64,000 nt of DNA from Deltaproteobacteria bacterium. GTDB taxonomy: Bacteria; Myxococcota_A; Polyangia; Polyangiales; Ga0077539. A model generated the notes under the pieces. The model ran no database searches and had not been told where the DNA came from. It saw only the letters and a list, made by a program, of their open reading frames with translations. Position numbers and translations under genes: made by a program. This document shows positions 9,029 to 18,130 of the stretch, one piece after another (positions within the stretch are counted from its first letter, which is position 1; the number at the start of each line of letters is the position of its first letter). The stretch is from positions 134,700-198,699 of the forward strand of contig JADJAE010000016.1 of the NCBI GenBank assembly GCA_016704445.1. The letters run 5' to 3'.

Positions 9029-12000
9029 TCATCGGCGGCCGACCACTGGGGCAGCGGCGGCGGGGCCGAGCCCCCCGAGCGCCGGCATCGTCGGCGGAGC
9101 GTGGGGCTCGATCTCGTGCTCGTGGCTGTGGAGGCCTTCGTCCCCGCGCTCGCCGTGGTCGTGCGCCTCCTGCGCCTCGGGCTCGCCCTGGAGCTCGAGC
9201 TCCCGGTCGTGGTCGTCGAAGAAGGCCGCACGGGGGTCGTGAGCGTCGGCGCGGTCGCCTGGCTCGGCGGCCATGTCGATGGAGGGCCGATCGAGGGGGT
9301 TGAGCCGCTGCGAGGACGGCGTCCCGGTGCTGAGCAGCGCGGCGAGGTCGGCCGAGGGAGGAGCCGATCCGGAGGTCTGCGGGGGGCTCTCGGGGTTGTC
9401 CGAGAGCGGCTCGCCGAAGAGCGCGGCGCGCGGGTCCTCGTCGGCCGGAGGAGGAGGAGGGGGCACCGAGGCCGGGGCCTCGGGAGCGGGCTCGACGTCC
9501 GAGAGCTGCACGTCGTCGAGGGACTCCATGGGCTCGTCGTCGAGGGACTCCATCGGCTCGTCCTCGATCTCCGCAGAGGGCCGGCGGTCGAGGCGCTCCA
9601 GGGCGGCGCGCGCCTCGGCGTCGTCGGGGACGATCTTCAGCACGCGCTTCCAGAGGTCTTTGGCCTCGAAGGCGTTGCGCAGGTGCTGCTCCCAGATGGT
9701 CGCCATCCGGCGGTAGGTCCCCGCGCGGTCGTTGCCCATCTCCAGCTCGCGCTCCAGCGCGACCAGCAGCGGCTGCCACCGGCCGTGGCGCTCCAGCAGG
9801 TGTTGCAGCGAGCGGAGGATGGAGAGGTCCTTCGGGGCGATCTCCGCGAGCCGCTGCCAGGTCTCGATGGCCTCGTCGACGCGGCCCAGGTGCTCCCCGA
9901 GGAGCGTCGCCCGCCGCGCCGTGAACGACCGCGCCGTGGCCGCGTCGTAGGCCTTCTCGACCACGCTGTCGTAGAGCGCCGCCACGTCGCCGAGGCGCCG
10001 CAGCGTCGCCGCGACCGCCTCCAGCTTCGCGGGGCACTCGGGATCCGCGGGCCAGAGCATCACGGCGCGCGAGTAGAGCGCCATCGCCTGCTCGGGGAGC
10101 GCCAGGTCGTCTTCGCAGAGCGCCGCGGCCCGGCGGAGCAGCACCACGCCGCCCCGGGGCTCGCTCTCGCCCAGCTCGTCGCCGCGCGAGGCCAGCCGCT
10201 CGACCAGCGCCGCGATCATCCCGACCTCCGGGCGCGCCGTGTCCACCCGTCGGGCCATCGCCTCGACCTCGGCCAGCCGGGACTCGTCGGGCTCCTTGCG
10301 CCCCACCGCCGCCGCGGCCGACTGCTCCAGGTACTGGAACGCCGTCTCCTGGTCGCCCAGCACCGCGCCCGCCACCTCCGCCGCGCGCAGCGTCACCGCG
10401 AGGCGCTCGCCGTCCGTCTGCGCCGAGCGGCGCCGACGGTCGAGGGCCACGTAGAGGTCCTGGTCGTGGCCGAGCCCCGGCGCGAGGCGGATCACCGCGT
10501 CGAGCAGGTCGTCGTCCGCCGGCATCTTCGCGAGCGTGCCGAGGGAGAACTCCAGCGCCTCCGCCGTCCCACCGGAAACCTCGATGGCCCGCAGTCCCCG
10601 CATGGCCAGGTCGTGCGCCGCGGTCGCGTCCGCCGCCGCCTCCACCGCCGCCCGGTAGGCCTCGGCCACCCTCGCGGGGCTCTGCGCCTGCGCCGCCAGC
10701 GCGTCGATGCGGTCGAGCCCGGCGGTCTCCGAGGGCTCCGAGGTGACCGCCTCGCACTCCGCCTCGACGGCCCCCGTGGCGTCGCCCAGCTTCGCCCGGT
10801 GCCCGGCGATCTCGCGCCAGAGCGAGGCCCGCGCGGTCATGTCGTTCACCCGCAGCGCGAGGTCCGTCAGCACCGGGAGCACCTCGGCGTGCATTCCCCG
10901 CCGAGCGCTCATCGCGATCATCAGGTCGAGGCACGCGATGTCCCCGCCCTGCACCTGCGGCAGCAGCGCCTTCCACGCGCGCTCGGGGTCGTCGAGGTGC
11001 TCGTCCGAGGCGTGCGCGATGCGCTGCACCAGGGTGGAGAGTTCCTCCTCGTCGCCCTCCATCTCCGCGAGCTCTTCGAGCAGCGCGACCGCCTCGGCCC
11101 ACTGCCCGCTGGACTCGCAGAGGTCCGCCAGGCGCTGCGTGAGCCCGAGGTCGTTGGGGTCGGCCCGGTGCTGCACCCGGAGCGCCTCGATGAGCCGGTG
11201 GCCCAGCGACTCCTCGGACTCCACCAGCGAGACCAGCCGCGCCGCCCGCTCGATGCGGTCGTCGTCGTCCTGGGTCTGCGCGACCTGGGCCTCGAGCGCC
11301 GAGTACGTGCGTTCCCAGCGGCCGTGCGAGGCCGCGAGCGCCTCCAGCGCCTCCCAGGTGTCGAGCGCCCCGTCGTCGCCCTCCCGCGCCGAGGCCTCCA
11401 GCACGTCGAGGCCCTCGTCGACGCGGCCGAGCTCCTCGGCCAGCATCCGCGCGCGCCGCATCCGCAGGCCTCGCTTCGCCGCAGGGTCGTCCGTGGCCAG
11501 CGCCGCCTCGCCCAGCAGGGCGACCACGCGCTCGTCGTCGCCGGTCAGCTCCGCGAGGCCCAGCAGCGCGTCCAGCGCCTCGGCGTCGTCGAGCATCCCC
11601 GCCCGCCGCGCGCCCGCCCTGACCTCCTCCCACACCACCGCGGCGCCCGCAGGATCGGTCTGACCCACGGCCCTCGCCGCGCGGCGGGTGAGCTCGATGC
11701 GGGCCGGGCCGTCGGGCAGCCCCTCGGAGCGCTCCCTCACGAAGGCCAGGAGGCGGTCGCGCTCTCCCAGCACCTCCAGCGAGTCCATCAGGGCCGTGGC
11801 GAGGGCGTCGTTGGAGGGGTCCATCGCCACCGCCCGCTCGGCCTCGGCCAGCGCCGTCGCCGGGTCGCCCATGGCCCTCGCCGCGTCCGAGGCCCGCGCG
11901 TGGATCGACGCCCGCTCGGGCCCGGGGCCCATCGCCTCGGAGCGCTCGACCAGCGAGGCGTAGAGCACCGCGTGCTGCCCCGTCGCCCGGAGCAGCCGCT

Positions 12001-13738
12001 CGGTCTCTTCCCAGGCGTGCGGGTGCACCGGATCGCGGGTGGACACCTCGCGCCACGCGTTGACCGCGGAGTGCTGGTCTCCGCTGGCCTCCAGCGCGAC
12101 CGCCAGCTCGGCCCAGCGCTCGACCGCCGCCATCGGGGGCGACCGCTCGGCGCGCGCCCTCAGCACCTCCACCACGCCCACGAGGTTGCCGCTCTCGCGG
12201 CGCAGCGCCACGAGGCGCTCGGAGACCTCGTCGTCCTGGGGGTTGGCGCGCCAGAGCTGCGCCAGCGCGGCGGCCTCGGCGGCGCGGTCGCCCGATCGGT
12301 CGCGGTGCAGGTCGGCGAGGCGGCGGAGCACGCCGTTGCGCACGTCCCCCTCGGGCAGCACGTCCGCGCGCTGGGCCAGCACGGGGCTGAGCTCCTCCCA
12401 GCGGTTCTGCTGGGAGAGCACCTGGTCCATGCCGGCGAGGGACTCGGGGTCGTCGCCGACGCTGTCGAGGATCTCCCGCCACGCGTCGAGCGCGGCCTGC
12501 GCGTCGTCGAGGCGCTCCAGCGACACCTGGGCGATCTCCCTCAGCCTCGGGATGCGCATCTCCGGCGGGCACTGCTCGCAGCGCACGGCCTCGGCCAGCA
12601 CGTCCCTCAGGGCGGTGTAGTCCCCGCGGGCGCGGAGGTCGTCCTCCACCAGCGCGAGGGCCTCGAGGTCCGCCGCGTCGAGGGCGAGCACCCGGCGCAT
12701 GGTGTCGAGCATCCCCGCCCGGTCGCCCGATCGCCCCTGGATCTCCGCGAGGTCCTTGAGGTCCCTGATCTGCTGCGGGAGGTCTCCCTCGACGGCGAGC
12801 TCGCCCGCGAGGCGGGAGAAGTCCTCCGCCCGGCCCGCGTCGCGGTAGAGCCCGAGGAGGGTGCGGGCGACCTCGGGGTCGCTGGCGCGAAGCGGTTCGA
12901 GGGCCGCGATGGCGTCGTCGATCTGCCCGACGGAGAGGTAGGCCTCGGCGAGCGCCTTGCGCACCACCGGCGTGTACGGGCTGCTCGGGTTGGCCTGCAC
13001 GAACGCGATCTGCCGCACCGCGAGCTCGTCGAGGCGCTCTTGCGCGCCGTAGGCCTCGTAGATGATGGCGAAGGCGGCCTCGTCGCCGGGCCACGCGTCG
13101 AGGGCGGCCTCGGCGAAGGCCACGCCGTGCTCGCCGCCGACGCTCTGCGCCAGCGAGGAGAGCAGCGCCGCGCCGGTGCGGGCGTCGTCGGGCTGGGCGC
13201 CGGGCGACTGGGCGCGGGTGAGGTACGCGCCGGCCAGCTCGCGGAGCAGCTCCCAGTCGTCGGGCTGCGTGGAGCGCACCTCCTCCAGCCATGCGATCTG
13301 CGTGTCGACGGCCCCGAGACGCCCGTGGAGCTCGGCGCCCTCGCGAAGGAGCATCCCCCGCACGAGCGGGTCGGCGGTGGCTCCGAGCTGGCGCTCGAGG
13401 AGCTGCGCCGCGAGCTTCAGGTTGCCGAGCTGGAGGTAGATCTGTCGGGCGGCCTCGATGGCGCCGAGCTGCGAGGGGTCGCGCTCGAAGGAGCGGGTGT
13501 AGTTGGCGACCGCGCGGTCGGCGCGGCCTACGTTCTTGGACCAGAGCTCCGCGGCGCGGAAGAAGAGGTCCCCCGAGGACTTCGGGTCGGGTCTCCGCCC
13601 GGCGGTCTGCTCGACGAGGGTCGCGAGCTGCTGAAACTCTGCGCGTCCCCCGTGGTACTCCCACAGAAATGACAGCGCCTCGGCGTCGTCGGGGTTCTTG
13701 TTGAGGCGCTCGTAGCAGGCGTAGGCAGCAGGGTCCAT
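9029..13738 (-). CDS. giant tetratricopeptide-repeat protein
   Basis: I chose the ATG at 13738 (start DPAAYACYERLNKNPDDAEALSFL), which gives 1569 residues. A longer open frame upstream to 14425 lies antisense to the lipoxygenase gene and lacks coding character. From the start to about residue 1350 the protein is a run of TPR-like helix pairs (for example DRAVANYTRSFERDPSQLGAIEAARQIYLQLG, WQPLLVALERELEMGNDRAGTYRRMATIWEQ). The tail is low-complexity and acidic, with two EPMESLDD repeats, Pro-rich stretches and a His/Glu-rich segment. There is no signal peptide or membrane segment, so a cytoplasmic scaffold is likely. The ORF stops at a TGA (9029-9031), but coding character continues in frame below it (see 8786-9028). 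It lies 101 bases downstream of the lipoxygenase gene. Confidence 0.87.
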   Translation of the reverse strand: MDPAAYACYERLNKNPDDAEALSFLWEYHGGRAEFQQLATLVEQTAGRRPDPKSSGDLFFRAAELWSKNVGRADRAVANYTRSFERDPSQLGAIEAARQIYLQLGNLKLAAQLLERQLGATADPLVRGMLLREGAELHGRLGAVDTQIAWLEEVRSTQPDDWELLRELAGAYLTRAQSPGAQPDDARTGAALLSSLAQSVGGEHGVAFAEAALDAWPGDEAAFAIIYEAYGAQERLDELAVRQIAFVQANPSSPYTPVVRKALAEAYLSVGQIDDAIAALEPLRASDPEVARTLLGLYRDAGRAEDFSRLAGELAVEGDLPQQIRDLKDLAEIQGRSGDRAGMLDTMRRVLALDAADLEALALVEDDLRARGDYTALRDVLAEAVRCEQCPPEMRIPRLREIAQVSLERLDDAQAALDAWREILDSVGDDPESLAGMDQVLSQQNRWEELSPVLAQRADVLPEGDVRNGVLRRLADLHRDRSGDRAAEAAALAQLWRANPQDDEVSERLVALRRESGNLVGVVEVLRARAERSPPMAAVERWAELAVALEASGDQHSAVNAWREVSTRDPVHPHAWEETERLLRATGQHAVLYASLVERSEAMGPGPERASIHARASDAARAMGDPATALAEAERAVAMDPSNDALATALMDSLEVLGERDRLLAFVRERSEGLPDGPARIELTRRAARAVGQTDPAGAAVVWEEVRAGARRAGMLDDAEALDALLGLAELTGDDERVVALLGEAALATDDPAAKRGLRMRRARMLAEELGRVDEGLDVLEASAREGDDGALDTWEALEALAASHGRWERTYSALEAQVAQTQDDDDRIERAARLVSLVESEESLGHRLIEALRVQHRADPNDLGLTQRLADLCESSGQWAEAVALLEELAEMEGDEEELSTLVQRIAHASDEHLDDPERAWKALLPQVQGGDIACLDLMIAMSARRGMHAEVLPVLTDLALRVNDMTARASLWREIAGHRAKLGDATGAVEAECEAVTSEPSETAGLDRIDALAAQAQSPARVAEAYRAAVEAAADATAAHDLAMRGLRAIEVSGGTAEALEFSLGTLAKMPADDDLLDAVIRLAPGLGHDQDLYVALDRRRRSAQTDGERLAVTLRAAEVAGAVLGDQETAFQYLEQSAAAAVGRKEPDESRLAEVEAMARRVDTARPEVGMIAALVERLASRGDELGESEPRGGVVLLRRAAALCEDDLALPEQAMALYSRAVMLWPADPECPAKLEAVAATLRRLGDVAALYDSVVEKAYDAATARSFTARRATLLGEHLGRVDEAIETWQRLAEIAPKDLSILRSLQHLLERHGRWQPLLVALERELEMGNDRAGTYRRMATIWEQHLRNAFEAKDLWKRVLKIVPDDAEARAALERLDRRPSAEIEDEPMESLDDEPMESLDDVQLSDVEPAPEAPASVPPPPPPADEDPRAALFGEPLSDNPESPPQTSGSAPPSADLAALLSTGTPSSQRLNPLDRPSIDMAAEPGDRADAHDPRAAFFDDHDRELELQGEPEAQEAHDHGERGDEGLHSHEHEIEPHAPPTMPALGGLGPAAAAPVVGRR

Positions 13739-13839
13739 CGCAGGGCGGCGCGACGCTATCACGGGGCCTGTGGAGACCGGAATCTTTGGGGCCTGCGGCA
13801 CCGAAGCGGCAGCCGGGTGACCGCCGGGTGATAGGGCGG

Positions 13840-15807
13840 TCACACGTTGATGCGAGAGCGGATCGCGTCGATGTCGTAGCCCAGCGCCTCGAACTCCCCG
13901 CGCCGTGCCTTGAGCAGCGCGATGAGCCCGGGCTCGATGTCGCCCTCCTCGTTGCGGGTGACGAGCCCGTAGCGGGTGCGGGTCAGGTACCAGGTGAAGA
14001 AGAGCTGCGTGGTCGCCTCGAAGGCGCTCAGTCCGTCGGCGCTCGGGTCGTCGAGGACGTCGGCGTCGAGGCCCAGCGAGAGGTACGCGGCCTCGCCCCC
14101 GTCGGCGTGCTGCTCGTCGTTGGCCCACGAGTGGAAGAAGGTCGCGTGGAAGATCACGTAGCGGCAGAGCTGCTGTAGCCGGTCGAGGCCCTCGGCGTCG
14201 GGCGCGGCGCTCGCGGTCACCTCGCTCACCGCGCGTGTCACCCCTCCCACCTCGCGGCGAAGCGCGTCGTGGTCGTTGAGCTCGCTCGCGTCCAGCCACG
14301 GGTCTGCCCCGCCTGGCGCGACGTGCGGCGCCGAGTGCTCCACCAGGTCTCGCGACATGGCGACGACCTCGCTCCAGCTCTCGGCGATGTCGACCGCGTT
14401 CGCCATGAAGAAATGGGAGACCCACTCTCCCACGACCTGCCAGTAGAGCCTCCCCGCCTTCGCGAAGGTGTGAGCCTCGGTGACCGGAGCGCGCGGCGAC
14501 CAGCCCGCCCAGTCGCAGGCGCCCACCGAGGCGAGCAGCATCTGCTCGACCCCGCGCTGCGTGAGGGCCGACGCCACCACCACGAAGCCCTCAGGCCCGA
14601 GGAGGCTCGTCGCTGCCCGGTGGTTGATCACCACCGTCTCGCGGAGGTGGGGCAGCAGCAGCCGCGCGATGGGGCTGCGCCGGAGGTTGCGGAAGGCCGC
14701 GATCGCGTACTGCTCGACGTTGAGGTGCGCCCGCGCGAGGTGCGCCTCGACCTCTCCCCAGAGGGCGTAGCTCACCCTCGCGACGCGCATCGCCCGCTCC
14801 CAAAACGCCCCGTCGGCGGGGGTGTACGCGACCGGATCACCGGGCGGAGCACCGGGCCGGCGTCGCCGGAGGGTGATCTTCGTGGGGACGAGCTCGTCGC
14901 CGCGGCGCTCGAAGTAGGCGCGCACGTCGGGCGCGAAGTGGTGGTCGTCGAGCTCGTATCCCTCGTAGGAGTACTCGACGTAGAGGCTCCCGTCGGGGGC
15001 CACCCGGAAGAGCGCGGGGTTGAAGCCGTTGAGCATCCGGTCGACGAACCAGGCGTCGCTTCGGGAGCGCCCCGGGGCCTCGCGCTCGGCCTCGAGGGTG
15101 CGGTTGAGGGGGTAGTCGCGCTGCACCTCGGAGAGCGTCGGGGGGCGACCGAGGGACACCCGCTGGAGGTGCTGGAGGCGGATGGCGCTGACCTCGGAGA
15201 CCACCGAGTAACCCTGGGATTTGCGGGCGGCGCTGAAGTCCTGGGGCAGCGCGTCGGCGAGCCCCTCCCCGGTGGCGACCCGGGCGACGGGAGAGCCCTG
15301 GCGGTAGCTCCAGTAGGGGACGCGGCAGGTGCCGAAGTCGAAGTCGAGGGCGCAGACGTCGTCGGGGCCGTGCACCACATGCACCACGCGGCGCTCGGTG
15401 GTGGACCCGCCTCCGGGCTGCGCGCAGCGGGTGAGCTCGACGACCCGCAGGTCGAGGTCCGGAACATCACCCGCCCCCGCGTCGGAAGGGTCGTAGGCGA
15501 GGGTGAAGTACCCTTCGGAGTCGGTGGTGCCTCGACCGAGGAAGTCGTCGGGCGCGCCGAGGTCGCGCTCCCAGAGCTCGACCTCCATGTGCTGAAGCGG
15601 GCGCTCGGCGTCGAGGAAGAGCAGCCTGCCGCGCACCCGGTGGGTGGGGTCGTGGCGCGGGGCCTCCGGGGCGCGCGCGGCGGCCTCGCGGCGCAGCCGG
15701 TCGAGGGCCTCCAGCGGGAGCAGGCTGAGGAGCCTGATCGAGAGCGTCGTGACCGCCTCGCGGGCGAAGGTGCGGAGGAGCGGGAAGCGCGGAGGAGAGT
15801 TGGGCAT
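13840..15807 (-). CDS. lipoxygenase with N-terminal transthyretin-like domain (LOX1)
   Basis: The 655-residue protein is a lipoxygenase, a non-heme metal dioxygenase that peroxidises polyunsaturated fatty acyl chains. The metal ligands are visible: His356 and His361 (H-x4-H in EAHLARAHLNVEQYAI), His559 and Asn563 (H-x3-N in FFHSWAND), and the C-terminal carboxylate, here Val655 (RINV) rather than the usual Ile. LLLPHLRETVVIN is the conserved helix after the first pair. Residues 57-125 (RVRGRLLFLDAERPLQHMEVELW..TTDSEGYFTL) look like a transthyretin-like beta-sandwich, in place of the PLAT domain of eukaryotic enzymes. The first 30 residues are hydrophobic-basic but not a clear signal. The gene lies 43 bases after a Clp-like ATPase gene and is presumably in its operon. 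The lipoxygenase call is firm; the substrate and the metal are unknown. Confidence 0.88.
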   Translation of the reverse strand: MPNSPPRFPLLRTFAREAVTTLSIRLLSLLPLEALDRLRREAAARAPEAPRHDPTHRVRGRLLFLDAERPLQHMEVELWERDLGAPDDFLGRGTTDSEGYFTLAYDPSDAGAGDVPDLDLRVVELTRCAQPGGGSTTERRVVHVVHGPDDVCALDFDFGTCRVPYWSYRQGSPVARVATGEGLADALPQDFSAARKSQGYSVVSEVSAIRLQHLQRVSLGRPPTLSEVQRDYPLNRTLEAEREAPGRSRSDAWFVDRMLNGFNPALFRVAPDGSLYVEYSYEGYELDDHHFAPDVRAYFERRGDELVPTKITLRRRRPGAPPGDPVAYTPADGAFWERAMRVARVSYALWGEVEAHLARAHLNVEQYAIAAFRNLRRSPIARLLLPHLRETVVINHRAATSLLGPEGFVVVASALTQRGVEQMLLASVGACDWAGWSPRAPVTEAHTFAKAGRLYWQVVGEWVSHFFMANAVDIAESWSEVVAMSRDLVEHSAPHVAPGGADPWLDASELNDHDALRREVGGVTRAVSEVTASAAPDAEGLDRLQQLCRYVIFHATFFHSWANDEQHADGGEAAYLSLGLDADVLDDPSADGLSAFEATTQLFFTWYLTRTRYGLVTRNEEGDIEPGLIALLKARRGEFEALGYDIDAIRSRINV

Positions 15808-15850
15808 TAGGGGGGATTCGATGGAGGGAATGGAGGCGATTGCGGACCCG

Positions 15851-18130
15851 CTACAACAGAGCGCCTTCGGACACCCGGGCCTCGGCGTCCACGGAGAGCA
15901 CCGCGTCCTTCACCGAGGGGTGCGCCGCCAGGTAGGCCGCCACCGGCGCGATCACCCGCTCCTCGATCACCCTTTGCAGCGGCCTCGCCCCTCGCGTCGG
16001 GTGCCAGCCCAGGTCGGCCAGCCTCGCTCTGGCCCCGGCGCTCACCGACAGCGTCACCCGCCGCCGCTGCAGGCCCGCTCTGCCCTCGGCCTTGGTGATC
16101 TCCAGGTCGACGATCTTCAGCACGTCGACCGGCGTCAGCGCGTTGAAGCCGATGACCTGGTCGAGCCGGTTGAAGAACTCCGGGCGGAAGTGCCGCCTCG
16201 CCGCCCGGGTCGCGCTGTCTCCCGCGATGCCCTCCCCGAAGCCCACCGCGCGAGACTCGCTCACCCCGAGGTTGGAGGTCATCACCACCACCGTCATCCG
16301 GCAGTCGACGCTCGTCCCGAAGGCGTCCGTCAGCCGACCCTCGCCGAGCATCCCCAGCAGCAGGTCGAAGACCTCCGGGTGGGCCTTCTCGATCTCGTCG
16401 AAGAGCACCAGCGACAGCGGCCGCTCGCGCACCTTCGTCGCCAGGCTCTGGGACCCCTGGCCCACCGCCAGAAGGCGCTGCCCTGAGCCCGCGAACATGT
16501 ACTCGCTCATGTCGAGGCGGATCATCCTCGCCGGGTCGCCGAAGAGGTACGCCGCCATCGCGCGGGCGAGCTCGGTCTTGCCGACGCCCGTCGGCCCGAG
16601 GAAGAGCAGCGTCCCCACCGGGCGGTCGGGGTCGTTGAGCCCCGCCTTCAACCGGGCAAGCACCCGGGCGGCCGAGGCGCAGGCCGCGTCCTGGCCGATC
16701 ACCGAGCGCTGGAGCGTGGCCGCGAGCGCCTCTGGGGTGACCGCGTGCTCGTCGGCGATCAGCTCCTCGGGGATGCCCGAGAAGCGGGCGAAGCGCGACG
16801 ACACCTCCCGGGGCGACAGCGTGCGCGCGGTGGTGTCCGTCGGGTCCTGCGAGGCGGCGATCCAGTCGAGGAAGCGCACCGCCTTGCCGGGGAAGGCCGA
16901 GTCCCGCTGGAGCGTCGCGAGGTGCGTGGCCATGCGCCGCACCGCCGAAGGAGGCATCGTCGTGCGGGGCAGCTTGCGCTGCGCATAGGTCGGGATGAAG
17001 CGCAGCACCGCCGGGGTGGCGGGCTCCTCCACGGACACCACCTGGAAGACCTCCAGCAGCCCCCCGAAGCGCCGCCGGCACGCCTCGAGCTCGGGGCGGG
17101 TGCACTCCGCGATCACCGCCAGGGTGCCCTCGCGCGCCGCGGGGAGCAGCACCTCGCCGATCGATCCACCGTCGGGCTGCGCCTGGAGCAGCGGTACCAG
17201 CCGGTCGACGAAGAGCAGGTCGCCCTCGTGGGAGAGCTCCTTCACCAGCGCGAGGCAGCGCTCCTGCCACATGCCCACGTAGGTCATCCCAGCGATCATC
17301 CGCGTGGCCGAGGTCGACCACATCCTCGGGACGTGCCGCTCGGGGTGCGCCCTTCGCTCGACGAGCAGGCTCCGGGCGAGCCGCCGCACCAGCGAGGTCT
17401 TCCCCACGCCCGACGGACCCACCAGCAGCACCGACGGCAGCGGCCGACGCGACACCAGGGTCACCAGGTCTCCCAGCGCGGGGTCTTCCCCCACGGGCAT
17501 CGGCAGCCGCCGGCGCGCCACGCGCTCGACCCACTCGTCGGCCACCGCGGTCACCGTGGGAAACTCCCTCGCCAGCTCCTCGCCTTCCTCCTCGTCGCTC
17601 CCTCCGTCGAGCGCCTTCGGGGTCCACTCGCTCACCCACTCGTCGCCGAAGCGCTGAAACTCCATCAGCGCCCCGGCGCTCTCCCCGAGCAGCATCGTGC
17701 TCACGGCCTGGCGCAGCACCTCCGGCGCGATCTCCAGGCTCTCCACCACGAAGGACCACCCGAAGCGCGGCAGCACCACGCGAAACCCGCCCTTCTTCAG
17801 CGCGCTCCAGGCGTAGGTGAGCCGCAGCGGGATCTCCCTCGCCCCGATCACCAGCCGCTTCTCCTGGGCCACCTGCGGGTGCACCTCGACGGTCACCTCC
17901 CGCGTCGCGAAGGTCACGTCCCAGAGGTAGCGATCGAGGGTCCGTGGCTCCTGCGCGATGGCCCTCTGGAGCAGCGCCTCCAGCTGCCTCTGCACCTCGT
18001 CGATGTTGCGCCCGATGGCGCTCGGCGGCGGAGGCGAGAAGAGCCCTCCGCCATGGTCGATGAGGCTCCCGCTCAGGAGCCCCCCCGCATGAGGAACGAA
18101 GTACACCCGCAGCCCCGGCTTCGCGCTCAC
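15851..18130 (-). CDS. ClpA/B-like double AAA+ ATPase (first paralogue)
   Basis: The start is a GTG at 18130 that overlaps the stop of the upstream ATPase gene (GTGA), giving 759 residues. There is no Clp N domain; residues 1-200 are a poorly conserved beta-rich region. AAA module D1 has Walker A GPSGVGKT (238-245) and a ClpB-like pore/sensor region (MIAGMTYVGMWQERC). Its Walker B reads LLFVDRL, so the catalytic Glu is replaced by Arg. Module D2 is complete: GPTGVGKTELARAMAAYLF, Walker B LVLFDEIEKAHP, sensor VVVMTSNLG and arginine finger region RPEFFNRLDQV. Clp/Hsp100 ATPases unfold or remodel proteins as hexamers. The coiled-coil M domain of ClpB is missing. The gene is followed after 43 bases by a lipoxygenase gene. 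I infer a specialised remodelling ATPase with hydrolysis mainly in D2. Confidence 0.88.
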   Translation of the reverse strand: MSAKPGLRVYFVPHAGGLLSGSLIDHGGGLFSPPPPSAIGRNIDEVQRQLEALLQRAIAQEPRTLDRYLWDVTFATREVTVEVHPQVAQEKRLVIGAREIPLRLTYAWSALKKGGFRVVLPRFGWSFVVESLEIAPEVLRQAVSTMLLGESAGALMEFQRFGDEWVSEWTPKALDGGSDEEEGEELAREFPTVTAVADEWVERVARRRLPMPVGEDPALGDLVTLVSRRPLPSVLLVGPSGVGKTSLVRRLARSLLVERRAHPERHVPRMWSTSATRMIAGMTYVGMWQERCLALVKELSHEGDLLFVDRLVPLLQAQPDGGSIGEVLLPAAREGTLAVIAECTRPELEACRRRFGGLLEVFQVVSVEEPATPAVLRFIPTYAQRKLPRTTMPPSAVRRMATHLATLQRDSAFPGKAVRFLDWIAASQDPTDTTARTLSPREVSSRFARFSGIPEELIADEHAVTPEALAATLQRSVIGQDAACASAARVLARLKAGLNDPDRPVGTLLFLGPTGVGKTELARAMAAYLFGDPARMIRLDMSEYMFAGSGQRLLAVGQGSQSLATKVRERPLSLVLFDEIEKAHPEVFDLLLGMLGEGRLTDAFGTSVDCRMTVVVMTSNLGVSESRAVGFGEGIAGDSATRAARRHFRPEFFNRLDQVIGFNALTPVDVLKIVDLEITKAEGRAGLQRRRVTLSVSAGARARLADLGWHPTRGARPLQRVIEERVIAPVAAYLAAHPSVKDAVLSVDAEARVSEGALL

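Noticed and set aside
9029..9031. TGA as a selenocysteine codon
   Set aside because: No selenoprotein context and no SECIS-like hairpin evident; a stop or sequence error is simpler.
8729..13672. A 1647-codon open frame on the plus strand opposite the TPR gene
   Set aside because: It is a mirror of the GC3-rich minus-strand gene, with Arg/Gly/Val-biased composition and no domains. High GC makes such antisense frames common here.
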